Below are positions 20,707 through 32,171 of a stretch of 64,000 bases of DNA, piece by piece. The translations under genes and the position numbers were made by a program. The notes beneath the pieces are model-generated. The model saw only the letters and a program-made list of their open reading frames with translations. It ran no database searches and had not been told where the DNA came from. The DNA comes from Protula sp. h YS-2021 (taxonomy: Eukaryota; Annelida; Polychaeta; Sabellida; Serpulidae): NCBI GenBank assembly GCA_949752745.1, contig OX457029.1:15749956-15813955 (forward strand), in the 5' to 3' direction. Numbering within the stretch: the stretch's first letter is position 1; each line of letters starts with the position of its first letter.

Positions 20707-23700
20707 CTGTCAAAACCAAATTTTTTTTTTTAATTTGAAATGTCACAGAAAACGGAATGCTTTAAGGAATATGTTTTTAATACAGCCAGCACTAAGGCTG
20801 TATTTACAGTAAGTTTCGCTGAATGGTGTGATAGCATTTCTAAAGCAATACTTTGCAGGAGTCATTGCGCTCGCAAACTTCTTAAAGGACCTAAATTGAA
20901 GAAATCATATGTATAATTTGAAGAAATTTCATGAACAAAGTCATGAACTGTAAGATCAACCCGATATAACCTTCCCTCCTGCCTTAACCCGATCTCACAT
21001 CTGAAGCATTTTACACCGCGAATTGCCACACAAGGACTAGGAATGAGCTGAGCTTACTTGGTGGCTTGTTCTTTCTTCTTTTGCATGAAGTATTTCTTCT
21101 TGACTTCTTGCAGCTCCCTGGCCAGCCGCTCTATCTCGTACTTGTACTCACTCACTTGTGACTCGTACATGTTCAGCTCCGACGCCATCGCCTAGAGAAT
21201 GAAGCAACGCCGTCACACAGCCACATAAACATGCTGCCAAGGTCCACATAAACCACATAAACATGCTGCCAGGGACCACATAAACATGCTGCCAGGGGCC
21301 ACATAAACATGCTGCCAGGGGCCACATACACCTGCTGCCAGGGGCCACATACACCTGCTGCCAGGGGCCACATACACCTGCTGCCAGGGGCCACATAAAC
21401 ATGCTGCCAGGGGCCACATAAACACGTTGCCAGGGTCAAATAAACATGCTGCCAAGGACCACATAAACCACATACGTGCTGCCAAGGACCACAGACACCA
21501 CATAAACATGCTGCCAAGGACCACATAAACCACATACATGCTGCCAAGGACCACAGACACCACATAAACATGCTGCCAAGGACCGCATAAACCACATACA
21601 TGCTGCCAAGGACCACAGACACCACATAAACATGCTGCCAAGGACCACATAAACCACATACATGCTGCCAAGGACCACAGACACCACATAAACATGCTGC
21701 CAAGGACCACATAAACCACACATATGCTGCCAAGGACCACAGACACCACATAAACATGCTGCCAAGGACCACATAAACCACACATATGCTGCCAAGGACC
21801 ACATAAACCACATACATGCTGCCAAGGACCACATAAACCACATACATGCTGCCAAGGACCATATAAACCACATACATGCTGCAAAGGACCACAGACACCA
21901 CATAAACATGCTGCCAGGGGGCACATAAACCACATACATGCTGCCAAGGACCACAGACACCACATAAACATGCTGCCAGGGGCCACATAAACCACATACA
22001 TGCTGCCAAGGACCACAGACACCACATAAACATGCTGCCAAGGACCACAGACACCACATAAACATGTTGCCAGGGGCCACATAAACCTATGTCGCTATTC
22101 CCATACAGACTTTTTCGCAAAAATGCAAGTAATTTTATAATTGTATACCGGCGCCGCTACATACTAGATTCACTTCCATCCCAAAGAAAAAGAAACAACT
22201 TAAAACTAGTGTTTATAGAAGTCGAAAAAGGGACATTATGCTCATAACGTACATTTTTGAAACCCTCCATTTTGACGTGATCGAATCATTACAGCTTAGC
22301 AGCAAGAACGTAAGTACCTTCATTTGTTTAGTCTTCTCGCGCAGGGTCTGCTGGTAGATCTGGAGCTGCTCAGCCACCTCGGGACCGGGCTGGCGGGCCA
22401 GGATGTGCTTCAGCTCCACGTACAGCTTCTCCTTCTCCTGGATCAGCAGCTCCTTCTCCACCACTTCTTCCGTCTTGGCAATGAGCCGTTTCTGAACACA
22501 TCACCGTCACAAGTGTTAAACCCCCACCTGCTCGATTCAGCAGCTTCACTGTACAACTTACGCGATGACAGGCTATCCAAGTACGCACACATCGAGTGTG
22601 TCCGTACACGGGGCGTGTTCGTATACGGGGTGTGTCCGCACACTGGGTGTGGGTCTGCTTGTGGTGCGGAGAGGGAGGGGGGAGGGGGAGGGGAGTTCTG
22701 GCTGTTCGTACTTGGGTGGGTGGCATCACGGGGGGTAAGTCAAGAAGTCCAATACGGACTTTATAGACGGCCCTTAAGTTCACACTGAGTTTAAGATTGT
22801 AGCCTACATGCGAGATATGAAGCCCACGGCATAGGGGGATAGTGTGACAGACCTGCAGGGTTTGTATCTTTTGAATCATCTCGTAAGTGCTGGGATCGCT
22901 TCCCTCCAGTTTGCGCCACCTGTGGATGTTCATCGGGTTCTCGAGCTCCTCCTCCAGGGCCTTGCATCGCGTGCGCTCACGCAACAACTCACGCTGCAGG
23001 TGGTACACCTCCCGCCTGCAAACACGCCGATGCCGCCCGTGTGTTCAGCAGGTACATGACACAGTTTAACTTAGGTCGACACAAAACTCGACCGAAAGTT
23101 CCGACAAACTCCAATCCTTGTTTGATTTCTCTCAGAATGTAAACATTTACGCAACTGAATTCCATACCCTTTATTTCAAGCATAAATTATACCACATTTT
23201 CAATGAACACATCAACAGGATTGCAAAGGCTGCCACTTGCGCTAATCGTACGTGAGATAGAACAGGGACTTGGAGCGCTCACTGACCTGAGGTCATCGAC
23301 GTTGGCGACACTCTTCTGTAGAATGGCCTTCTCGCGGCGCAGCTTCTTGATCTCGAGCTTGAGCACGCGGATGTCCTCCAGGCGCTGGTTGTACTGTATC
23401 TCGCCCTTATTCAGCGTCGACTGCTGGATCTTGATCTTCTCGTACAGCAGCGCCAGCTCGTCGTTGCGGCGCACGAGCTGCGTGCCGAGGATGTCGCGCT
23501 CGCCTATCACCGTGTCCAGCTCTTTCTTCTGCCTCACGCGCTCCGCGTCTGCCTCGGCGATGATCTTGAGCAGCTTGCGCTCCTCCGCCTCCTGTGCCTC
23601 GATGTACGACTTGTTCTCTGCCGCCTGCTGCTTCATGCGCTGTAGCTCCGCTGAAAGTCACAAGCACCAAGCACTGCTTTTCAACCTCAGCCTCCAGTCT

Positions 23701-26700
23701 GTTACACTTCAGACTCTGATAAATCTTATCTTCCAGAATTCTGAAAAATGCCTCTTTGCGAATTTATATTTTTACGATTTTTTTATTTGCTTTTACCATA
23801 ATGAATGTGTTAACTATGTCTACCACACCAATATCACTACATGTACTCCTGAGGGCTTCCTCCTCCTCGACACGCTGGTGCTCGAGCTGTTCTTTCAACA
23901 TGACCCCACCCCCGCATCATTCCTCCGGCCCCGCCCGCACAGACAGCACTTGACTACACGTACTCTTGAGCGCCTCCCTCTCCTTCTCGACACGCTGGTG
24001 CTACAGCTGTTCCTTCACCATGCCCCCCTATCCCCCCCCCCCTCCCCAGACAGCACTTCACCACACGTACTCTTGAGCGCCTCCCTCTCCTTCTCGACAC
24101 GCTGGTGCTCCAGCTGTTCCTTCACCATGCCCCCCTATCCCCCCCCCCCCCCCAGACAGCACTTGACTACACGTACTCTTGAGCGCCTCCCTCTCCTTCT
24201 CGACACGCTGGTGCTCCAGCTGTTCCTTCACCATGCCCCCCTATCCCACCCCCCCCCCCCAGACAGCACTTGACTACACGTACTCTTGAGCGCCTCCCTC
24301 TCCTTCTCGACACGCTGGTGCTACAGCTGTTCCTTCACCATGCCCCCCTATCCCCCCCCCCCCAGACAGCACTTGACTACACGTACTCTTGAGCGCCTCC
24401 CTCTCCTTCTCGACACGCTGGTGCTACAGCTGTTCCTTCACCATGCCCCCCTATCCCCCCCCCCCCCCCAGACAGCACTTGACTACACGTACTCTTGAGC
24501 GCCTCCCTCTCCTTCTCGACGCGCTGGTGCTCCAGCTGTTCCTTCACCATGCGCCCCTACCCCCCCCCCCCCCAGACAGCATTTGACTACACGTACTCTT
24601 GAGCGCCTCCTTTTCCTTCTCGACGCGCTGGTGCTCCAGCTGTTCCTTCACCATGCCCCCCCCTATCCCCCCCCCAGACAGCACTTCACCACACGTACTC
24701 TTAAGCGCCTCCTTCTCCTTCTCGACACGCTGGTGCTCCAGCTATTCCTTCACCATGCCCCCCCCCTATCCCACCCCCCCCCCCCAGACAGCACTTCACC
24801 ACACGTACTCTTAAGCGCCTCCTTCTCCTTCTCGACACGCTGGTGCTCCAGCTGTTCCTTCACCATGCCCCCCCCCCTATCCCACCTCCCCCCCCCCCCC
24901 CAGACAGCACTTCACCACACGTACTCTTAAGCGCCTCCTTCTCCTTCTCGACACGCTGGTGCTCCAGCTGTTCCTTCACCATGCCCCCTATCTCTCCCCC
25001 CCCCCCCCCCCCCCGCCCAGACAGCACTTGACTACACGTACTCTTGAGCGCCTCCTTCTCCTTCTCGACACGCTGGTGCTCCAGCTGTTCCTTGACCAGT
25101 GCCGCCTCCTTGGCCGAGATCTCCTCCTTGAGCTGATCGATCTGGTGGTTCATAATCTTCAGCTTCCTCTTCATCTCCGTGATCTCATCCTAGACAACCC
25201 AGTCATGACAACCATCTCATACGCGGACTGGACTTTTGGGATGGGCGCCCGAAAAGAATACGGCAAAGGAACTTAACCCCAATGCAGCTAATTGTAATTT
25301 ACCTTGTAATTTACTACTGTTGTTGTAATAGTAATAATAATATTAATAATTATTATTATTATTGTTATTATTATTAGCAGCAGCAGCAGCAGCAGCTCAC
25401 GCAAAGACTAAAGACCCTCTGTTTTCATTTATTTAGGGATAGGATGAGATAAACAGCGGCCATTTTAAAAACCTCTGTTGCCATCTTGAAATGTTAGCGC
25501 GGCAAGCACCTGCGACTCGATGAGGTTCTTGCTGTAGAGGTTCCTGTCGCTCCTGACGGCCTCGTACAGGTTCTGCTGCTGCTTCAGCTTCGTCTCTGCC
25601 TCGGCAATCTTCTTCTTGTAGTCAAAGATCTGCATCTCTCGCACCTTCACGTCCTCCATGTGTTGTAACACCTACACAGCCACACGTGCCAAAAGCTTTC
25701 ACTTCATCTACACTTATAGATTTATCATTGTTCATTTGATGTTTTATATATTTTATTTATTTTTTTATTATTTTTTTTATTCTATTTTTTTTTTTTTTGT
25801 TTATTACTATTATTTTGAGGGGAGGGGCGTCGTTTATTTAGAATTCAAAATACAACTCTGTATACATGGGTTTATCGGATCTGTTATTACTTCCAAAACG
25901 CTTGAAATTCACGGTATTTTCCCATCACTATTTTCGGGGGTACAGTTTAATCTCGTGCCTGCGTAAATTTGAAAATGATCCCGAATCCTCCAGTTAGCTG
26001 CATTCACATAACGCAAAGCTTTTCCTGCACTGAGCGTACTTTATTGACACTTCACGCGTAGGTGAGTTTTACCTTCTGCGTGAGATCGCTGGCCTCGTTG
26101 ATGTAGCGATCGCGCTCCTTCTCCAGCTGGTAGATGATCTTGCGCTGCTTCTGCGCCTCCTCCTTGTAGTTCTGGATCTCCTGCTCCAGGTTCTTCTTGC
26201 TCTGCTCGTGCAGCTTCACCAGGTTCAGCTGCTTCTGCGTGTTGGCCGCCGCCTTCAGCAGATTCTACAACACGCACAGGATCTTAGTCAAGCGCAGGAT
26301 CTTAGTCAAGTGCAGGATCCTAGTCACCTACATGAGCTAAGTCATGCGCAGGATCTTAGTCACGCGCAGGATCTTAGTCGCGCACATGAGCTTAGCCACG
26401 CTGGATCTCAGTCAAGCACGGGATCCGAGTCAGCGCAGGATCCTAGTCACCTACATGAGCTTATTCATGCGCAGGATCTTAGTCACCTGCATGACTTTAG
26501 TCACGCGCAGGACCTTAGTCACGCGCGGGATCTTAGTTACCTACATGAGCTTAGTCACAGACAGGATCTTAGTCCCGCGCAAGACTTTAGTCACACACAG
26601 GCTCTAAGTCACGCATGTTTATTTCATACGCATTCTGTAGCAGAGGTCCTGCCATATAAAACTTCAAAATTTATTTTTACATAAGAAAAAAACAATTCAA

Positions 26701-29700
26701 TTTATTTAAGCTCACAAAAATCCAATAGAACATAAACTAAAAAGAAAACCTTGTTAAGGATGTCTCTCTCTCTGACAAGTTCATCAATGGCCTTTCTGTC
26801 TGTCTCAAACTGCTTCTTGGCTGCTTCAAGCTCTACAAAATAAAACAAAAGGTTTTACCTTGGTGCTCTGATGGACAATGTACGCCATCCATCTCACACG
26901 TAAAGCATTATGCTCCCCAAAGCAGAACTTAACACTAGAGAAACAACAATAAAATTAAAAGATGAATTTTCAAACAAGGGAAGCTCCCAGTTTAACAAAT
27001 GTTTCCGAAGCCGCTGTGAAATGTTTCGATTAAGTGAGACAGAACCTTTCTCCAGGGCATTGATCTGGCTCCTCAGTGTGTCTCTTTGGCCCTCAGTGTC
27101 CGATTTCTGGTCCTCGACCGTGCGCAGTTTTCGCTGTATTGTTTCTCGCATCTTATTCAAGCGCTGTGTCTCGTTCTTCAGGGCGTTCACGTCATCTTCC
27201 TTACTCTAAACACAACAGCAGCAGAGCATGTGTGAGGACCGCACGCGATCGGCGCCACGAAACACCAGGTAAGAAACACCCCACTTCCTCTGTTTTAATA
27301 TCCTACCGAAATATATCTTTTGAAAATTTATCAAAAATTAACCTACGACTTTTTAACGATGGAAAATAAAAAAGAATGTTTCCAGCCCGTGTATTTTATA
27401 TGTGGCCTAAGGCTGGACTACCGTACCTTCAGCTCAGACGCCTTGGTTTGGTTTTCATTATTGAGCTGTTCGCAGGCGATGAGTTGCTGCTCGAAGTCGA
27501 TTTGCAGCTTCTTGAACCTCGCCTCCAGCACGTCGTATTCCTTCTGCGATCGCTCAAACGAAATCTGAAACCAGAAAATATAGCATTACATCATACTGTA
27601 CACACTTGTATTTTTTCACAAGATTGCTCAATGATTTCAAGTGAAGCATAAACGCTAGATACTGTCTAATTAAATATGTACATTAAGTGCACTTGTGTGT
27701 GTTGAAATTCACCAATTCAACTGAAATCAAGTCAGCATAACATCGCTAGGACGAACAGCTCCTGGACTGACAATAATCTTCATTATGTAGAGGTGTTCAC
27801 TGAACAAAGGTTAATTCCACAGTGAAATTTAGAAATTCAAAGAAACTATCGTTCACTAATATAGGGATAGATCATGGGGCTGAATGCTTTGTATTGGATT
27901 CGAGCACGCGTGGGAGGCCTGTGGACGAACCGCGCAGTGCTCGAATCCGAGCGCGACTGCACCAAGATCTATCCTCATTATAACACAAACAAGCAAAATC
28001 GATTCAAAGATAGCGGAAAAAAGCCAAAAACTAGAGATTGTGCTCGAAAATTTTTTTATGGTATTGTCCTTCGACACGAGTGTCGCATAGCAACCTGCTC
28101 ATTGTTTTTCCTGTGAATTAGCTTTGTGACTTTTGTACGCGGTTAGAAACACGCTGACGGTTTCTTATCATTTCTTTTTATTGGAGTGCATTACTACATT
28201 GGTGCGTGTTATAATCACATGTTATTTATAAAGCAGATGTTTGATAACGGAGGTTTTACTGCAAAATCAAAACCATGCGCCAAATGGTAAGAATGACGCG
28301 TAGTCCCTCAGCGTCCAGCACGTACCCGCTGCTCCTTGAGCTGCTGCTCGGTCTTGCTGATGTCCTGCTTGTAGCGCTCTATCTGTCCCTGCAGCGTCTT
28401 CACCTCGGACGCCTTGCCGTCCAGCTCGCCGCGGGCCTGGCGCAGCTCTCGCTCCAGCTTGTCTTTCTTACGCGTCTCGCGCTGGGCTTCATTCGACTTG
28501 ATCTGAATGTCTTGCTGCAGCTGTAAAATGAAATAAAATCCATGTAACGCCCAGCAAAGTCCAGTTTTCAGTCTGTCAGCTATTGCTGTGTTCTAAGTTG
28601 TTTTTAACCGATTGTTTGTGTCGTTTATCAGGGGTTGGGGCTGGGAAAGTGGGTGCTAGACAGAGGGGCATGGCGTTGTTAACCATGGTAGGAAAATGAG
28701 CTCTCGCTCTTGCAAACAGAAGCATACAGCACAAGAAGACAGCAGGGCGTACCTCTTGAATGCGGGCGTTGGCATCCTCCTGGTTGGTCTCCAGGTCCTG
28801 CTGCTTGCTGGACGCTTCCGCCAGCTGTTCACGCAGCTTGACAATTTCCTGCAGCTGCTCATCCCGCTCCTTCGTCAGATCCTCTTTTATCTTCAGCAGC
28901 TCGTTCACACTGTGTTAACAAAGATACAAAGATAAAGTCGGCTATTTACAAACGCGGAGAAGCTTCAACATGTCTACAACAGCACAGTGAGATTTACAGT
29001 GGATCGAGGCGCTAATAGAACAGGGTTCTGCGAAAAGCGGCCAAAACTATGTCATTTGACATGTAGCAGATAATTCATACTGACAACCAGAGCTTAGGCA
29101 CAGTATGCCACCCTAGCACCTAACACGTTGAATCCGACGCGAGCACAGACCTGTGTTCCTGCCCCATGGTCAGACCGGCGCCCTGCTCCACCAGCTTGCT
29201 TAGGTTGGAGATCTCGAGTTTGAGCGACTGGATGGTCTCGCGTGCGCGCGTCTCTTTCTCGTGTGCCGCGTCAACCATCTTCCACGCTTTCTCGATTTCC
29301 TGTGTAAATAACAGTCAAATTAAGTTACAAGCTATTCTAGGGTTATTCATAACATGTATCAGTGATCCTGCACATATGCGACAATCCTGTTCAAATATAT
29401 CACAATGCTATTCAAATATACGACAATGCTTTTCAAATATACAACAGTGTTATTCAAATATACGACAAAGCCATTCAAATACACGACAATGCTTTTCAAA
29501 TATACAACGATATTATTCAAATGTACGACAATGCTATTCAAATTTTAGCCAACAAATAAATATTTCATTTCCTGCAACCACGACAAAAAGACCTCACACC
29601 AGCAGCAAACAAAAACCAAACACAAATACGACTTCACCCATTATAAATGCATACCTTTTTCAACGATGCGATGGTAGCCTGATCTTCTTGAGAAAGTTTT

Positions 29701-30258
29701 AAAGCTGTTGCCACTTTGGCTGAGTTTGCCACAATTTCGGCGTTGAGTTCTCGGCATTTTTGCATCAGCCTCTTCTCACTCTCATGAGATTTTTTCAGAG
29801 CGCGGTGAAGTTTTTCATATTCAACACGAAATTTCTCCAAACTCCTATCTCCCATTAACTCTTGAAGTACCTGGTAGGGAATAATGTAAAGACTTCTTTA
29901 TTGCTTTTTAACCGTGGGGTGGGGCTTTTTGCGTCACCCCACAGCCCGATGTTAGTTTTTCATGCGGGGGGGGGGGGTGGGATTCATGCTCCGTTAAACA
30001 TGAACAGATTACGCATCCTTGAGCCAGATTTAGATCTTATCCAATGTGTTCTATGTACCGTATTTATAAACAGCCACGACGACTCTTTGTTTTTATATGC
30101 AAAAGTATATGTTTAGCGTTTCTTAAAAACATGATACTTTACAGCTGTGAGATTTATTATTAAATAGGGAACATTTACAAGGGCCTTACCTCTTGGAAAT
30201 CCTTCTCCAGCTCGGCAAAGGCGCTGTCGTCTATGGACGGCTTGTCGCCTTCTTTTTT
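20580..30258 (-). CDS. CFAP58: Cilia- and flagella-associated protein 58 (CFAP58/CCDC147), 16 exons traced
   Basis: Coiled-coil protein of the axoneme, needed for sperm flagellum structure in vertebrates. Exons on the minus strand: 30190-30258, 29655-29870, 29151-29299, 28753-28909, 28326-28520, 27427-27564, 27046-27205, 26750-26832, 26073-26264, 25510-25671, 25042-25189, 23287-23650, 22853-23015, 22318-22491, 21058-21191, 20580-20706. All junctions are GT-AG and the phases match throughout, giving 876 codons plus stop; human CFAP58 has 872 residues. Recognisable blocks include KCRELNAEIV.NSAKVATAL, VREMQIFDY, LVRRNDELALLYEKIKIQQS, LARQPGPE and, in the last exon, PRFTGGGF. The first traced exon starts KKEGDKPS and lacks an in-frame ATG, so a tiny upstream exon with the start codon is still missing. 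Introns are minisatellite-rich. Identity is near certain. Confidence 0.96.
21200..22085. repeat. Minisatellite in a CFAP58 intron, units 24 and 62 bp
   Basis: Copies of CATAAACATGCTGCCA[A/G]GG[A/G][C/G]CCAC fill almost the whole intron between the exons at 21058-21191 and 22318-22491. The left part has simple 24 bp units; the rest has a 62 bp higher-order unit that alternates CATAAACCACATACATG and CAGACACCACATAAACATG. No unit has a stop in any minus frame, so long spurious frames of up to 315 codons appear, rich in the words CGLCGPWQHV. Confidence 0.95.
23845..25041 (-). repeat. Exon-derived tandem array: eleven copies of a CFAP58 exon 3' end with its splice donor
   Basis: The 3' part of the exon at 25042-25189 (coding VKEQLEHQRVEKEKEALK) and its donor AAGA|GTACGTGT are repeated downstream in the intron. 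Copies start near 24926, 24808, 24700, 24597, 24493, 24388, 24285, 24177, 24071, 23964 and, most diverged, 23850. Unit length is about 103-118 bp. Each unit adds a G run of 8-19 bases (minus strand), a GATAGGGGGGCATG stretch and CTGTCTGG. None has a polypyrimidine acceptor, so they are donor decoys rather than alternative exons. The last coding exon before the array must be the real one, since only it carries the full upstream coding part and the acceptor. Confidence 0.93.
25321..25400. repeat. Microsatellites (TAA/TTA)n and (CAG)6 in a CFAP58 intron
   Basis: A run of imperfect AAT/ATT triplets at about 25325-25375 is followed directly by six CAG triplets (25376-25396). It lies in the intron between the exons at 25042-25189 and 25510-25671. 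Confidence 0.8.
26270..26612. repeat. Minisatellite in a CFAP58 intron, 18 bp unit (CAGGATCTTAGTCACGCG)
   Basis: About 18-19 imperfect copies of CAGGATCTTAGTCACGCG, with variants CATGAGCTTAGTCA, lie just upstream (in gene sense) of the exon at 26073-26264 and begin within a few bases of its acceptor. The plus strand stays open through the array in two frames because the unit is a multiple of three without stops. Confidence 0.9.
27896..27948. repeat. Perfect 12 bp inverted repeat in a CFAP58 intron
   Basis: GGATTCGAGCAC at 27896-27907 pairs with GTGCTCGAATCC at 27937-27948 around a 29 bp loop. The GTGCTCGAATCC arm resembles a tRNA T-arm, so this may be a SINE remnant, but no A box was convincingly seen. 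Confidence 0.5.
29379..29540. repeat. Minisatellite in a CFAP58 intron, 21 bp unit (CAATGCTATTCAAATATACGA)
   Basis: Seven to eight copies of a 21 bp unit built on ATGCTATTCAAATATACGAC. The unit is a multiple of three, which gives spurious repeated frames on both strands. It lies in the intron between the exons at 29151-29299 and 29655-29870. Confidence 0.9.
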
Positions 30259-31703
30259 CTAAACAATAATTCAGATGAAAAAATCATATGTAGCAAGATA
30301 TATGAAATAACTTCCTATATGAAGGGACAATATGTGACTAAATCGGAGCAAATACAACAAAATGAACAGGCTATTCAAATACGTTTTGTGTAGTTCATGC
30401 TTTCACCAATCAGCACCTCAATACGCCGTCCGTAAAAGCCTGTGAACTCATAAAAGCTCATATAAATAAAATTTTCTGATCAATAGAAAGCTTCTGAACA
30501 AAAAAAAAAAAATAAAATAAAAAACAGAAGAATTTCACATTTATTTTACAGCCCGTAGTTCAACTGAATTTGTTTAAACATCTCTGCCACAATTTCTCTT
30601 TATTTTTATTAGTTTATTTATAGACTGCATCACGAGTATCACTCAAAGCGTCATTTTATTTTCCAGTCCCACTGTGTTAGATGGTGTGTAGGACAATTCG
30701 ATATTTTCTATAATATGAATACATGGTTTTGAACACCACCTAAATAAAAACAAGTAAGTATTTGTGAAACACACGCAGGCTCCAACCGCTCCTCAAATTC
30801 ATAGGGGTATAAAGCGATGACGGACAGACGGACGGACAGACAGACACCCCAAACCTATAGGCCCCAATCCGAAGGGTTGGGGCCTAATTAGCTAACAAAG
30901 AACACGTCTGTGGCTATATGTATTTTTGCACCAATGGCCGTATCAAAAAAATAAATTAGAAAGTTAATATTTCTAGCCTGCCGCTGCTGATTGTTTGGAA
31001 TTATGTCAGCAGCTCAGGTTTTGTGCAGGGCCGTTATGAAATGTTTTACTCGTAATAAAAAGTTTCTGAAATTTGTATGGCACAATATTCCGCTTAAATG
31101 TTAATCCGTTGGTATCTTCAGTCTTGCTCAGGCTTTCCTACTCAGTTCCGAAAATGCAACCATGGCGGCGCACCTTCTCACCTGAACACCTTGTATGACC
31201 AGTGCATTCATGCCTTTATTTCCAGTTTGTTTAATCTAGACATGGTTCAGGCTTACCCGATACATTTTTTGTGTGCCATAAAAAATTTGTTTCGCAAAAG
31301 GGCATACTGAACAGGGACTTTCAGTACGAGGGAAATGCTATGGAACTGCTACAGCGACATGACAATGCAGCAAATTAAAATCTCAATAACACTGACAAAT
31401 CTGAAGCAATCCGTGTAACCGACCTGCACAGCAGACAGAAGATAAAAGTTCTAAAAAGGTCAGTTTCTCAGTGCTTCAGGTATACTCAAATGCACCGGAT
31501 ATGATTCCAAGCAACTTTCCTATCTACAATTAATTTATTGGCTGAAATGGTGAGTGACTGATAGTCAGTCACTGAGTGGCTAATTGCCCCTCGTATATAT
31601 ATATGACCTTTCGACCCGATTAGTTATTCCCATTTTACTTACACATGTCCATATAAAGGCGGCAAAATAATACGAAAACTAGAATTTTGTCCGTTGGAGC
31701 ACG
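30259..31703. other. Upstream flank of CFAP58, no coding exon identified
   Basis: This should hold the CFAP58 promoter, any 5' UTR exon and the missing start codon. The minus strand has a strong Kozak match GCCGCCATGG near 31148-31157, but the frame ends after 11 codons with no donor, so it is not a convincing start. An open frame at 31098-31310 on the plus strand is unrecognised. Confidence 0.4.
30815..30886. repeat. GACGGACA-type simple repeat followed by a strong hairpin
   Basis: Imperfect (GACGGACA)n at about 30818-30845 is followed by TAGGCCCCAATCC, a 2-3 base loop and GGGTTGGGGCCTA (30858-30885). The arms pair at 12 of 13 positions. This combination looks like the end of a dispersed repeat. 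Confidence 0.65.
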
Positions 31704-32171
31704 TATAGCCCGCCTGCCCCCATTTGTCACAGCCTCGAGAGAAGTTTTTTAGGTACATTCTTGACAGAAATTCATGACATAAAGCTCTACACGTGTGCAT
31801 GTACTGAAAACGTGTATTTTGAGCCTAAGTTCGGGCGACCCCCATGGACCGACGGACAAACCGACGCCGGTCCAAAGGGGAGGTGCACAACTACAACCTA
31901 TAAGCTTTCTATCCATATAGGCTTTAAGTTGATTGAAGCAAAACCCTAGGACAAGTTCGGTCCACAAAACTTAAAACTGCACTGATAGCCATTCTGCGCC
32001 TAAGTCCACGCATGTACGAAGTCACAACGGAGTTCAAAATTTTTTTCACCAAATTAGGCTTATTTTAGCATAGAAACACGTTTTCAGGCCTAATATGAAT
32101 TTTTTGTCTTTGTCACGCACGCACGAGTCAAAAACGTAAGAGCCCTTCCGACTATCGTCGGGCGGGCTATA
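31704..32171. mobile_element. Probable MITE of about 0.47 kb with short TIRs
   Basis: The ends TATAGCCCGCC[T]G (31704-31716) and CGGGCGGGCTATA (32159-32171) are inverted repeats of about 13 bp. The outer TA on each side may be the target duplication. Inside are a GACGGACAAACCGACG stretch and an open frame without known domains. With TIRs this short, the call needs other genomic copies for proof. Confidence 0.5.

Noticed and set aside
21054..21056. TAA as the CFAP58 stop codon
   Set aside because: It lies in a GTAAGC donor; a terminal exon in matching phase with the conserved TGGGF motif was found at 20580-20706.
21200..22085. CRISPR-like array
   Set aside because: Units are contiguous without unique spacers, and the DNA is eukaryotic; it is a minisatellite.
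21173..22120. Open minus-strand frames of up to 315 codons rich in CGLCGPWQHV repeats
   Set aside because: They arise from a 24/62 bp minisatellite that lacks stops in all three frames and lies wholly inside a CFAP58 intron.
23203..24273. Plus-strand open frame of 356 codons
   Set aside because: It is antisense to a CFAP58 exon and to the exon-derived tandem array; the repeated Ser/Pro-rich text comes from that array.
23845..25041. Alternative CFAP58 exons in the tandem array
   Set aside because: Units have donors but no polypyrimidine tract or usable acceptor, so they cannot be separate exons; they are treated as decoy donors.
26208..26684. Plus-strand frame of 158 codons with HAQDLSH repeats
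   Set aside because: It is the translation of the 18 bp intronic minisatellite, with no independent coding support.
31098..31310. CFAP58 first exon at the GCCGCCATGG match
   Set aside because: The minus-strand frame from this ATG ends after 11 codons and no splice donor is in reach.
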